This document shows, in pieces, positions 1-5,646 of a stretch of 7,706 bases of DNA. How positions within the stretch are numbered: position 1 is the first letter of the stretch; each line of letters begins with the position of its first letter. The translations under genes were made by a program, and so were the position numbers. The notes below the pieces were generated by a model. The model worked only from the letters and a program-made list of their open reading frames with translations. It was not told the DNA's origin and ran no database searches. Location: contig JAUJNV010000080.1 in NCBI GenBank assembly GCA_030447945.1, positions 1-7,706 on the forward strand. The letters are read 5' to 3'. The DNA comes from Fimbriimonas sp. (GTDB taxonomy: Bacteria > Armatimonadota > Fimbriimonadia > Fimbriimonadales > Fimbriimonadaceae).

Positions 1-176
1 CGCGCACTCCGCTCCCTGTGTCGCTCTGCGGCACTCCCCCGCCCGCCCCCGTCGCCCCGCGCCCGGGCGCGCTCGGCCACTCGCCCCCCGGTGCCCCACC
101 GCCCCACGACTACACGCCCTGCGGGCGTACCCTCCGAAGAGGGCGCAACGGAGCCTTTCAGGATATAGGTTCTCTA
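1..176. other. C-rich non-coding leader with two small hairpins
   Basis: An open frame crosses this stretch from 18, but its translation is low-complexity proline/glycine/arginine sequence and the likely gene start is at 177, so I read the region as non-coding. The first 110 bases are strikingly C-rich and contain a 12-bp perfect palindrome at 59-70. Two hairpins follow back to back. In one, ACGCCC (114-119) pairs with GGGCGT (123-128) across a 3-nt loop. In the other, CCCTC (130-134) pairs with GAGGG (139-143) across a CGAA tetraloop. Neither is followed by a T-run, so a Rho-independent terminator is not supported. They could be 5'-leader structure for the gene at 177 or the end of an upstream transcript. 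Confidence 0.4.
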
Positions 177-554
177 ATGACGACGAAGATGTCTATCGGG
201 CGCATACTCGCGATCGTCGCGTGCCTCGTGCCGCTGATCAGCCACCAGCAGGCTTCCCCTCCCCCGCCCGACAAGAAGCCTGTGACCATTGAAGGCAGGC
301 GTCTGCTTGGCTTTAACGCGGCATGGGATCACGTGCGGCACCGCTTGAAGCTTGAGAACTCACAAACTAAGTTAGAGAACTACAGAATCATCTTCTCGGA
401 CCACGAAGGGAACTATGCGTATAGTTTCTTGCCCCGCATAGACCCTGACGACAATGAATCGGTCACCGACAAGTTCGTTTCCCGGTATGGGATCTCGATC
501 ACGCTCCTCGTCTCTCCGCAAACGCTGAAGGTCGAGGGCGTGATTACGGAGTGA
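177..554 (+). CDS. Small secreted protein of unknown function
   Basis: This 125-residue protein is not recognised. An N-terminal signal peptide is clear: basic start MTTKMSIGR, then a hydrophobic core of about residues 10-22 (ILAIVACLVPLIS), then a proline-rich linker (SPPPP). The mature part, about 95 residues, begins near KKPVTIEGRRLLGFNAAW. It has the feel of a small alpha/beta domain: one amphipathic helix (about 38-56), a strand with YRIIFSD, a YAYSFLPRIDPDD strand-turn, and a final hairpin ISITLLVSPQTLKVEGV. The frame is open back to 18, but that part looks non-coding. ATG 177 is chosen because an AGG lies 7 nt upstream; ATG 189 is the alternative. Composition is clearly less GC-rich than the envelope operon. 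There is no partner gene in close spacing. The last strands loosely recall the ending of the NTF2-like protein at 807, which is inference only. Confidence 0.65.
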   Translation: MTTKMSIGRILAIVACLVPLISHQQASPPPPDKKPVTIEGRRLLGFNAAWDHVRHRLKLENSQTKLENYRIIFSDHEGNYAYSFLPRIDPDDNESVTDKFVSRYGISITLLVSPQTLKVEGVITE

Positions 555-563
555 CGAATCCTC

Positions 564-597
564 ATGGGTACGCCTCCTTAAGGGCGTAGAGGCCCAT
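564..597 (+). other. Stem-loop just after the first small gene
   Basis: ATGGG-TACGCC (564-574) can pair with GGCGTA (583-588) and CCCAT (593-597), leaving GAGG (589-592) bulged and an 8-nt loop. It begins 9 nt after the stop codon at 552-554, so it could protect the mRNA 3' end or help end transcription. No T-run follows, so it is not a classical intrinsic terminator. Confidence 0.4.
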
Positions 598-806
598 CCT
601 ATCTAGTGCCCCTTCCGGGCATTCCAGACGGCGGGCTTCTCTTACCTAGGGCCTTCGGACCTCCGGGCCAGTGTCCGTCAAACCATCGGGGTGGAGAGGA
701 TATGGGGTTTCTCTGCACCACCATCGGGTTCCGTCCCGCCCTAAATAGGTGCCAAACTACAAGAGCTGGAGGGTTCGACTCGATCAGCCTCTGGCAGGGG
801 AGATAG
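598..806 (+). other. Structured intergenic stretch, leader of the NTF2-like gene
   Basis: I see no convincing gene here. Short open frames exist on both strands (606-806 plus, 599-844 minus), but neither shows a family signature and the minus one runs into the next gene. Visible structure includes a 9-bp direct repeat ACCATCGGG at 682-690 and 720-728. Between the copies, GGTG (690-693) with AGAG (695-698) can pair imperfectly with CTCT (711-714) and CACC (716-719). The stretch ends with the strong Shine-Dalgarno GGGGAG (797-802) of the following gene. A cis-regulatory leader is possible but unproven. Confidence 0.3.
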
Positions 807-1184
807 ATGAAAAACCTTCTGTACGGGCTTTGCGGCTCGGTCATGTTGGGTGGTTCTATGTCGGCGAATCGACAAGACCCGCGCGTAGCGCCGAAGAGTC
901 AAGACCCGCCGGCCCCGTTCCGCAGCACTATTCACCAAAAACCCTTCCCGGGGTTCGTTCCCGATGAGGAGACGGCGATCGAGGTGGCCACAGCGATCCT
1001 GAAACCCCTTTTCGGCAAGGAGTATATAGGCCTCCACCGGTTCAGGGCGAAGCTCACAAGGGGCATCTGGGTAGTTAAAGGACAGGTCGACTGGGAAAAG
1101 GTAAAGGAACCAGCCATTATTCACCCGCCCACGGTGCAGATCCGGAAGAAGGACGGGACCATCTTCGGAGTGCAGATTTACTAG
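807..1184 (+). CDS. Exported NTF2-fold immunity-like protein
   Basis: This 125-residue protein matches, from memory, the layout of the 'NTF2 fold immunity protein' family (Imm-NTF2-2/YhhH-like). The match lies in VPDEETAIEVATAILKPLFG (51-70), the central strand RGIWVVKG (85-92) and the closing hairpin PTVQIRKKDGTIFGV (108-122). Known members are found with polymorphic-toxin systems, where they are thought to neutralise a toxin; many others are orphan secreted proteins. Here the first ~20 residues (MKNLLYGLCGSVMLGGSMSA) form a signal peptide, so it should act in the periplasm or at the surface. The Cys at 9 lacks a good lipobox. The usual GG before the last hairpin is replaced by PP. Start ATG is fixed by GGGGAG 4 nt upstream. 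No toxin gene is adjacent in this window, so an immunity role is unsupported. The family call is moderately sure, the function is not. Confidence 0.62.
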   Translation: MKNLLYGLCGSVMLGGSMSANRQDPRVAPKSQDPPAPFRSTIHQKPFPGFVPDEETAIEVATAILKPLFGKEYIGLHRFRAKLTRGIWVVKGQVDWEKVKEPAIIHPPTVQIRKKDGTIFGVQIY

Positions 1185-1258
1185 GAGCCCCTAACAAAGC
1201 CGATGCCTGCTCGCATCGGACTAAATCTCACACTCTGTTCAGGTTTTGTTAGAGGCTC
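1185..1258. repeat. 74-bp element with 14-bp terminal inverted repeats
   Basis: GAGCCCCTAACAAA (1185-1198) is the inverted copy of TTTGTTAGAGGCTC (1245-1258) with one mismatch. Inside lies a perfect hairpin, CCGATGC (1200-1206) with GCATCGG (1213-1219) around a 6-nt loop, then an unpaired tail. The element starts on the base after the upstream stop codon. The outer TIR, small size and absence of an ORF fit a non-autonomous mobile element (MITE-like). GAGCC-type ends recall some IS5-family transposons (from memory, not checked). The flanks TAG/TAA do not make an exact target duplication. An integron attC was considered because of CTAAC...GTTAG, but the R-box consensus and the central structure fit poorly. 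Confidence 0.5.
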
Positions 1259-1353
1259 TAAGTAGCCTGTGTGGTAGACCCAATCCTCCACCTGCGCGAG
1301 GTAAATATGATAGATGGCGCTCGCGACAATAAGACTTGGGGAGGATAACGCTC

Positions 1354-1818
1354 ATGAGGACGCTTGGCTTCTGGCTGGTGCTCACGGCGGTTCTCTTCAG
1401 CGGCTGTACTCCGGAGAAGGGTTCATCAGGACCCCTTGCGACCGAAGCTAGTCCGAGAGGCATGGCCCACTGGGATAGCTGGGCCATCCACTTGCTACTG
1501 TTTGCTAAAGTTGAGACCACGCCAGGGGGACAGGTTCCTGAACTGAGTTCGCATCGACTCCCCTTATGGGCTGCGAGCGCGCAGGCGCGCGAGAAACTCC
1601 TGAAAGAAGTTTTTCCTGGCATAGATCGGAGCACAGAGAGAAGAATTTCCGGTGCATGGGCTAGGGCATGGGAGTATCGCGTGCCAGCGGCTATCGTCGG
1701 CACGCCTTATAGGGAGCTTTCTGAGGACACGGTCCTTATCGAGACCGTGCGCCTGCCGGGCGGGACGTACAACATGACGGCTGGCGGCGTCGGGAGATTC
1801 AGGTCACATGATCCGTAA
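1354..1818 (+). CDS. Putative lipoprotein of unknown function
   Basis: This 154-residue protein is not recognised. The N-terminus MRTLGFWLVLTAVLFSGC is a short lipoprotein signal peptide: Arg at 2, hydrophobic core, then L-F-S-G-C with Cys18 as the lipidation site. Phe at -3 is tolerated but not the commonest residue. The mature part has a flexible TPEKGSSGPLATEASP stretch, two Trp-rich segments (HWDSWAIH, GAWARAWEY), a basic helix around AQAREKLLKEVFPG and a beta-rich end (DTVLIETVRLPGGTYNMT). The frame stays open to a TTG at 1336. ATG 1354 is chosen because GGGGAGG (1338-1344) sits 9 nt upstream and the signal peptide then begins correctly. It is separated by 169 bases from the previous gene and converges on lpxC, so it is probably transcribed alone. 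Composition matches the two other small + strand genes rather than the operon. Confidence 0.68.
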   Translation: MRTLGFWLVLTAVLFSGCTPEKGSSGPLATEASPRGMAHWDSWAIHLLLFAKVETTPGGQVPELSSHRLPLWAASAQAREKLLKEVFPGIDRSTERRISGAWARAWEYRVPAAIVGTPYRELSEDTVLIETVRLPGGTYNMTAGGVGRFRSHDP

Positions 1819-1890
1819 GCCGGTGGGCTAATAGGCTGTAGGCTCCATGTCGGGCATCGTGATTGGAAAGCTACTGTCTACTCCCCAAAA

Positions 1891-2013
1891 CCCCCTTTCT
1901 GCTGTAGCCGCAGGTCTTCAGCCTGCGCAGGGCTTCTCGTTCTCCTACAACGTGTATTCGCAGCAATACTCTCTTGCGCAGGCTGAAGACCTGCGGCTAC
2001 AGCAGAAAGGGGG
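1891..2013. repeat. REPIN/BIME-like pair of inverted REP hairpins
   Basis: Positions 1891-1929 are a perfect 39-bp inverted repeat of 1975-2013, with a 45-nt spacer. Each arm also folds on itself. On the left, CGCAGG (1909-1914) pairs with CCTGCG (1922-1927) over a 7-nt loop; the right arm mirrors this. GTAG stands just before the left stem (1904-1907) and its complement CTAC after the right stem (1997-2000). A GTAG/GGAG head beside a short palindrome is the known signature of REP sequences mobilised by RAYT (REP-associated tyrosine) transposases; two in inverted orientation form a REPIN/BIME. It sits between converging genes, the usual REP location, and could block read-through from either side. 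No RAYT gene is in the window. Confidence 0.75.
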
Positions 2014-2043
2014 GTCGAGCATTTCGCTAGAGTCTCTTAAGCC

Positions 2044-2844
2044 TCAGCCCGCCGCCGCGGCGGCGATCATCGCCGCCGCTTTTACGTTCGCCCGGTGACC
2101 CGTGCGCTCGGCGACCACGTTGCGCGCACGGATCGGGATGCCCGAGAGGTAGAGGTCGCCCATGAGGTCCAGGAGCTTGTGGCGGGCCGGCTCGTCGGGG
2201 AAGCGGACCTCGTTGGCGTAGCCGTCGGGGCCGAGGACCACGGCGGAGTCTACGTCCAGCCCGCGGCCGAGGCCGTACTTCTCCAGGAGGGGCAGCTCCT
2301 CTGTGAGGGCGAAGGTGCGGGCGGGGGCGATCTCCTCCCGATAGGAAGCCACGACGTCGTCCCGCTCGAACGCCTGCTGGTTGGGCCAACGCTCGCCCAT
2401 GTCGTAGAGGTAGCGCCACGCCCCCTCGCCCCGTGAGGCGGCGAGCTTCCCGCCCTCCTCTTGGAAGAACACCCGCTTGAAGGGCGTCTTGGCCTCCCAC
2501 TCGTCGCCGTCTTCGAGCCCGGCCGCGAGCAGGCCCTCCACAAAGCCCCGCGAGCTGCCGTCGAGGCCCGGCAGCTCCGGGGCGTCGAGCTCGACCTCGG
2601 CGTCGGTAATCTCCAGCCCCGCGAGCGCGCTCATCAGGTGCTCGATCGTGCCCACCTCGCCGAGCCTCGTGCTGCGGGTGGTGTCCGTCACGTTCTCGGC
2701 TTTCGCCTCGACCCGCGCGCCGCCGAGCCGAAAGAAGATCCCCCCGCTCGCGGGGTGGACCGCTACTTTCACGGGAATCGCCGAGTGCAGCCCCACGCCC
2801 TCGAAGCGGGCCGTCTCCTTCAAGGTGCGCCGCCGAAAGGTCAC
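2044..2844 (-). CDS. lpxC: UDP-3-O-acyl-GlcNAc deacetylase LpxC
   Basis: LpxC is the Zn-dependent cytoplasmic enzyme that removes the N-acetyl group of UDP-3-O-acyl-GlcNAc, the committed step of lipid A synthesis. All key motifs are visible in the 266 residues: GVGLHS (16-21), EHLMSALAG (68-76, Zn ligand His69, catalytic Glu68), ELPGLDGSS (90-98), ARTFALTEE (175-183), RHKLLDLMGD (221-230, Zn ligands His222 and Asp226, Lys223) and the late GH (His250). It is about 40 residues shorter than the E. coli enzyme (305) and ends in an alanine-rich tail. The frame is open far upstream through lpxD, but GTG at 2844 is the likely start: it overlaps the lpxD stop as GTGA, and AGAGGG lies 6 nt before it, suggesting translational coupling. 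It is the last operon gene; no fabZ or lpxA follows. Confidence 0.95.
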   Translation of the reverse strand: MTFRRRTLKETARFEGVGLHSAIPVKVAVHPASGGIFFRLGGARVEAKAENVTDTTRSTRLGEVGTIEHLMSALAGLEITDAEVELDAPELPGLDGSSRGFVEGLLAAGLEDGDEWEAKTPFKRVFFQEEGGKLAASRGEGAWRYLYDMGERWPNQQAFERDDVVASYREEIAPARTFALTEELPLLEKYGLGRGLDVDSAVVLGPDGYANEVRFPDEPARHKLLDLMGDLYLSGIPIRARNVVAERTGHRANVKAAAMIAAAAAG

Positions 2845-3884
2845 TTCGAGCCCTCTTCGAGCTCCGCCACCTTCTTCTCCAGCGCGCGGATGCGGTTGAG
2901 CATCTCCGGGAGCTGCTGGGCGATAAGGGCGGAGCGCGCGCCACGGAGGCCGGGGACGGCCGGGTTCCCGACGTACTGTCCGGGGTTCTTCAGGTCGTTG
3001 TACACGCTGGCGCGCCCCGAGAGGTGCACGTCGTCGACGATGGTCACGTGGTCGCCGACGCCTGCCTGGCCGCCCATGACGAACCGGTCGCCGATGCGGG
3101 TGCTGCCCGCGATGCCGACCTGGCCCGCCATCACGCCGTCCTCTCCCAGATTCACGTTGTGCGCGATCTGCACGAGGTTGTCGATCTTCGTGCCTCGCCC
3201 GATCCGCGTCTCGCCCGCGGTCGCGCGGTCGACCGCCGTTAGGGCCCCGATCTCCACGTCTTCGCCGAGCGCGATGCGGCCCACCTGGGGCACCTTCATC
3301 ATGCGGCCGGATACGCGGACGAAGCCGAAGCCGTCGGTGCCCAGCACGCAGCCGCCGTGGAGGATCGTCTTCGCGCCCACCTCCACGTCCTGCACGAGGA
3401 CGACGTGGGGGTACATCAGCACGTCGTTGCCCAGACGGCAGTTTTCGCCCACGTAGCAGAACGCGTGGACGCGGCACCTTTCGCCGATCGCGGCGCCGCG
3501 CTCGACGACGGTGTACGCGCCGACGCTCGCGGTGGGGGCCACGGTCGCCTCCGGGTGCACGATGGCCGTCGGGTGGACGCCGGGCTCGATGGCGAGCGGA
3601 CGGGCGGTCATCCCGAGGATCATCCCGAAGGTCATCCTCGGGTCGTCGACGGCGATGCACGGCTTCTCGGTGGCGCGCATCGAGCGCGGGACGAGGAGCG
3701 CCCCGACCGCCGCGGCTTCGGCCTTCTTCAGATACGACTCGTTTTCCGCGAAGGCGAGGCCCTCAGGATCGTCCGAATCGGCGGGGACGGGGCGCGAGAC
3801 CCTTAGGTCCGCCGGGCCCCTCAGCTCCCCGTTCAGCAGGGAAGCGATCTCCCCTAGCGTCCAGCTTCGTGCCGCGCTCTCCAT
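2841..3884 (-). CDS. lpxD: UDP-3-O-acylglucosamine N-acyltransferase LpxD
   Basis: LpxD transfers a 3-hydroxyacyl chain from acyl-carrier protein to the 2-amino group of UDP-3-O-acyl-glucosamine, the step after LpxC. The 347 residues show the family layout: an N-terminal uridine-binding domain (about 1-100), a left-handed beta-helix of hexapeptide repeats from GVHPTAIVHP (102-111) to about 310, and a C-terminal helix (RIRALEKKVAELEEG). Diagnostic motifs are GTDGFGF (182-188), QIAHNV (239-244, catalytic His242) and VGIAGST (256-262). Length is close to the E. coli protein. ATG 3884 has GGAGGAG (3893-3899) 8 nt upstream. The gene begins 31 nt inside the end of the coiled-coil lipoprotein gene and its TGA overlaps the lpxC GTG, so the three are co-translated from one message. 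Confidence 0.96.
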   Translation of the reverse strand: MESAARSWTLGEIASLLNGELRGPADLRVSRPVPADSDDPEGLAFAENESYLKKAEAAAVGALLVPRSMRATEKPCIAVDDPRMTFGMILGMTARPLAIEPGVHPTAIVHPEATVAPTASVGAYTVVERGAAIGERCRVHAFCYVGENCRLGNDVLMYPHVVLVQDVEVGAKTILHGGCVLGTDGFGFVRVSGRMMKVPQVGRIALGEDVEIGALTAVDRATAGETRIGRGTKIDNLVQIAHNVNLGEDGVMAGQVGIAGSTRIGDRFVMGGQAGVGDHVTIVDDVHLSGRASVYNDLKNPGQYVGNPAVPGLRGARSALIAQQLPEMLNRIRALEKKVAELEEGSK

Positions 3885-4900
3885 TCCTTGAACTCCTCCG
3901 TGGCGTCCTGCCCGTCTTTCGCGAGCGCGTAGCGGCGGAGCCCGAGCCAGATCCCCAGCTCGTGTTCCAAAAGTCGTCGCCGGTCTCCCGGTCCCGCCAG
4001 CACCCCCTGGGACCTTACCTCCGGCGCGGGGCTCAGCGGGGCGCCGGGCTCCACCACGACCCTCTGCGGCGGCACGGCGGGCAGCTCGATATTCGGCGCG
4101 GGCGCGAGCCGGATGCCCAGGTCCTTCGTCGTGATCTGCACTTGCGCCGCCGCCTGCTCCGCCGCGCGCCGATCCGCCGCCGCCCGCAGATTCTCGATGC
4201 GGACGCGCAGGGCGAGCGCGCCTTCCGCCAGATCGTCCTCCACCGAGCGCAGAATCTCGGCGACCTGCGCCTGGTAGGCCGCTTCGATCTCGGCGAGCTC
4301 CTTGCGCAGCCGCTGCGCCTCGTCGTAGCGCATGCGCGAGACCTTCTTCTCCGGCGGCGGCGGCTCTTTGAGCTTCGTGTCGGGAAAGCCCGCGAGGATG
4401 GTCAGATGCGCCAGCCTCGGCGCCCTCTTGTCGGCGGCGGCCTCGAACGCCTCGCGCACGCGCGCGCTCACCTTCTCGTAGGTCGCCAGCCGCCCACGCT
4501 CTTCCTCGCGCTCCGCCTCGATCTCAAAGCGGCGCGCTTCGAGGGCATAGGCTCGCCGGAGCCGCGCTTCGAGCGACTTCCGTGCCCGGGTCTGGATCGC
4601 CTCGATCTCCCTCCGGACCTGGGAGTCCCGCGCGCCCCCGGCCACTCGCCGGAGCGCCCGCGCCGGCATGCCGGGCTGCTCCAGCACGAACGACCCGTCC
4701 GCCGACGGGGGAGAGGGCGGCGTAGGCTGGGGCGCGGCCGGGGATGCCCCCTCGCGCAGAAGACGGTCGACGTCCACGCTCACCTCCTTCTTGCCCGGCG
4801 AGCAACCGGCGAGGAGGAGGAAGAGGAGCAGGGCGTTGAGGCGTTGAGGCGTTAGGGCGTTGAGAAGTTTTTCCCTAACGCCCAACGCCTTAACGCCCAA
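3854..4900 (-). CDS. Coiled-coil lipoprotein of unknown function
   Basis: This 348-residue protein is not recognised. Its signal peptide ends in a perfect lipobox L30-A31-G32-C33 after a Leu-rich core (LNALLLFLLL). A disordered Pro-rich linker (55-66) follows. There are then two charged, Ala/Glu/Arg-rich helical stretches with coiled-coil character (about 95-160 and 186-256), separated by LTILAGFPDTKLKEPPPP. A Pro/Val-rich linker (267-295) and a last helical segment complete it. No ATG lies before the core; the only realistic starts are TTG 4900 (GGGAG about 9 nt upstream) and TTG 4885, both inside tandem repeats that encode residues 1-23. It lies 13 nt after skp copy 2 and overlaps lpxD by 31 nt. 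Context suggests a membrane-anchored periplasmic envelope factor; the helical bulk recalls Skp-type proteins, but no homology is evident. Confidence 0.78.
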   Translation of the reverse strand: MGVKALGVREKLLNALTPQRLNALLLFLLLAGCSPGKKEVSVDVDRLLREGASPAAPQPTPPSPPSADGSFVLEQPGMPARALRRVAGGARDSQVRREIEAIQTRARKSLEARLRRAYALEARRFEIEAEREEERGRLATYEKVSARVREAFEAAADKRAPRLAHLTILAGFPDTKLKEPPPPEKKVSRMRYDEAQRLRKELAEIEAAYQAQVAEILRSVEDDLAEGALALRVRIENLRAAADRRAAEQAAAQVQITTKDLGIRLAPAPNIELPAVPPQRVVVEPGAPLSPAPEVRSQGVLAGPGDRRRLLEHELGIWLGLRRYALAKDGQDATEEFKEWRARHEAGR

Positions 4901-4906
4901 CGCCTT
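4831..4906. repeat. Inverted GGCGTTR repeat cluster overlapping a gene start
   Basis: On the + strand, 4832-4863 is four consecutive 8-nt units (GGCGTTGA, GGCGTTGA, GGCGTTAG, GGCGTTGA). After an 8-nt A/T-rich loop (4865-4872), 4873-4906 holds the inverted counterpart. Read on the minus strand this is two perfect copies of AAGGCGTTGGGCGTT (4906-4892, 4891-4877) plus AGGG. The halves can pair imperfectly into a long mRNA hairpin. The cluster spans the gap between skp copy 2 and the lipoprotein gene and runs 70 nt into the latter, giving its TTG start codons and the N-terminal part of its signal peptide. The units match those at 5556-5640 apart from C for T, so both belong to one GGYGTTR family. 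Confidence 0.85.
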
Positions 4907-4913
4907 CCGCTCC

Positions 4914-5552
4914 CTACTTCTTCGCGTTCATGGCGACGAGCGCCGCGTCCGTCAGATCGTTCGCGCCGTAAGGGGCGACGCCCACCTCGAACACCATCGT
5001 GTAGCCTTGGGCCTTCGCGACCTCGGCGATGGAGGCGCGGGCGCGCTTGATGCCGTCGAGCTTCTGCTTGTCCACCCACTCCTGCATCTCGTTCAGGAAC
5101 TCGCGGAGCCAGCGGCTCGCCGTCTCGTTCATCGTCTGGCTGCGCTTGGCGTACTCTTCCAGGAGCGTCCGCTCCTCGGCGGTGATGTTCGCCTTCAGGC
5201 TCAGCTCGGTGGACCGCTTGCTGGAGGCGATGACCTCGGACTTGATCCGGTCGAGCTCGGCTTTCTCCTCTTTCGAGGCGTTCGGCTTCAGGCTGAGGTC
5301 CCGGAGCCGCTCGGCCTGCTCGATGGTGAGCACGCGGTGATCGTCCAGAAACTTCAAGATATCCTCGCGCGCGCCGCGCATCTGCGCGAGCTGCTGCTGC
5401 TGATTGCGGCCGAACTCGCTCTCCTCGACGACGCGCGAGATATCGACGACCCCATTCTTCTCGGTGGCCGCCTGGAACCCGCCCGCAACCGACACGCCGA
5501 TCAGCGCCGCCGCGAGAACCCAACCGAGCTGGAGGAAGCGGAAGGTTTGCAT
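4914..5552 (-). CDS. skp: Skp/OmpH-like periplasmic chaperone, copy 2
   Basis: This 212-residue exported protein belongs to the OmpH/Skp family, trimeric periplasmic chaperones that hold unfolded barrel proteins for the BAM complex. It has a signal peptide (MQTFRFLQLGWVLAAALIGV...), then the first-strand motif NGVVDISRV (33-41), a long charged helical hairpin (about 45-180) forming the family's tentacles, and a closing strand GYTMVFEVGVAPYGANDLTD (183-202). It aligns without any gap to the 212-residue copy upstream, with about 71 identical positions by hand count, including KxELDRIK (97-104) and APYGANDLTD. It is therefore a tandem duplicate. ATG 5552 is directly preceded by C-rich heptamer repeats, with no Shine-Dalgarno within 20 nt, unlike the other operon genes. 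The downstream lipoprotein gene starts 13 nt after its TAG. Confidence 0.88.
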   Translation of the reverse strand: MQTFRFLQLGWVLAAALIGVSVAGGFQAATEKNGVVDISRVVEESEFGRNQQQQLAQMRGAREDILKFLDDHRVLTIEQAERLRDLSLKPNASKEEKAELDRIKSEVIASSKRSTELSLKANITAEERTLLEEYAKRSQTMNETASRWLREFLNEMQEWVDKQKLDGIKRARASIAEVAKAQGYTMVFEVGVAPYGANDLTDAALVAMNAKK

Positions 5553-5555
5553 GGG

Positions 5556-5640
5556 GGGTGTTGGGTGTTGGGTGTTGGGTGTTGGGTGTTGGGTGTTGGG
5601 ACGAGATCCCTCAATACCTAACCGCCAACACCCAACACCC
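5556..5640. repeat. Inverted TGTTGGG heptamer array between the skp copies
   Basis: Six perfect tandem copies of TGTTGGG occupy 5559-5600 on the + strand, preceded by a G-run (5553-5558). After 24 bases, 5625-5640 is the inverted form (CCAACACCCAACACCC). That 16-base arm can pair perfectly with the array in five registers, starting at 5556, 5563, 5570, 5577 or 5584. In the mRNA (minus strand) this is a hairpin between the skp stop and the next skp start. The + strand, which is the template, carries seven G-runs spaced by 4 nt, a strong G-quadruplex pattern. Such heptamer arrays resemble the short tandemly repeated repetitive sequences known from cyanobacteria. The bases between (5601-5624) contain decayed units. 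Confidence 0.9.
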
Positions 5641-5646
5641 TGATTC

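Noticed and set aside
18..176. N-terminal extension of the first small gene
   Set aside because: The translated part is low-complexity and C-rich, precedes a good signal peptide start at 177, and contains hairpins; it looks non-coding.
599..844. 81-residue minus-strand frame (and 606-806 on plus)
   Set aside because: No recognisable domain, no clear ribosome site, overlaps the start of the NTF2-like gene; coding is not supported.
1185..1258. Classical integron attC site
   Set aside because: The ends deviate from RYYYAAC/GTTRRRY, complementarity extends beyond the core sites, and there are no paired L boxes; a TIR element fits better.
1309..1316. TATGAT-like -10 box before the lipoprotein gene at 1354
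   Set aside because: No acceptable -35 at proper spacing; too weak to report as a promoter.
2051..2064. 14-bp palindrome GCCGCCGCGGCGGC near the lpxC end
   Set aside because: It lies within the alanine codons of the LpxC tail and is explained by GCC/GCG codon runs; no T-run follows.
1847..2098. 83-residue plus-strand open frame
   Set aside because: It runs through both arms of the REPIN and into the antisense of the lpxC end; no Shine-Dalgarno or family signature.
2845..3660. Long N-terminal extension of lpxC in its open frame
   Set aside because: It is an Arg-rich out-of-frame reading of lpxD; LpxC homology starts right at the GTG overlapping the lpxD stop.
5556..5640. CRISPR array
   Set aside because: Units are 7 nt in direct tandem with no spacers; it is a microsatellite-like array with an inverted arm.
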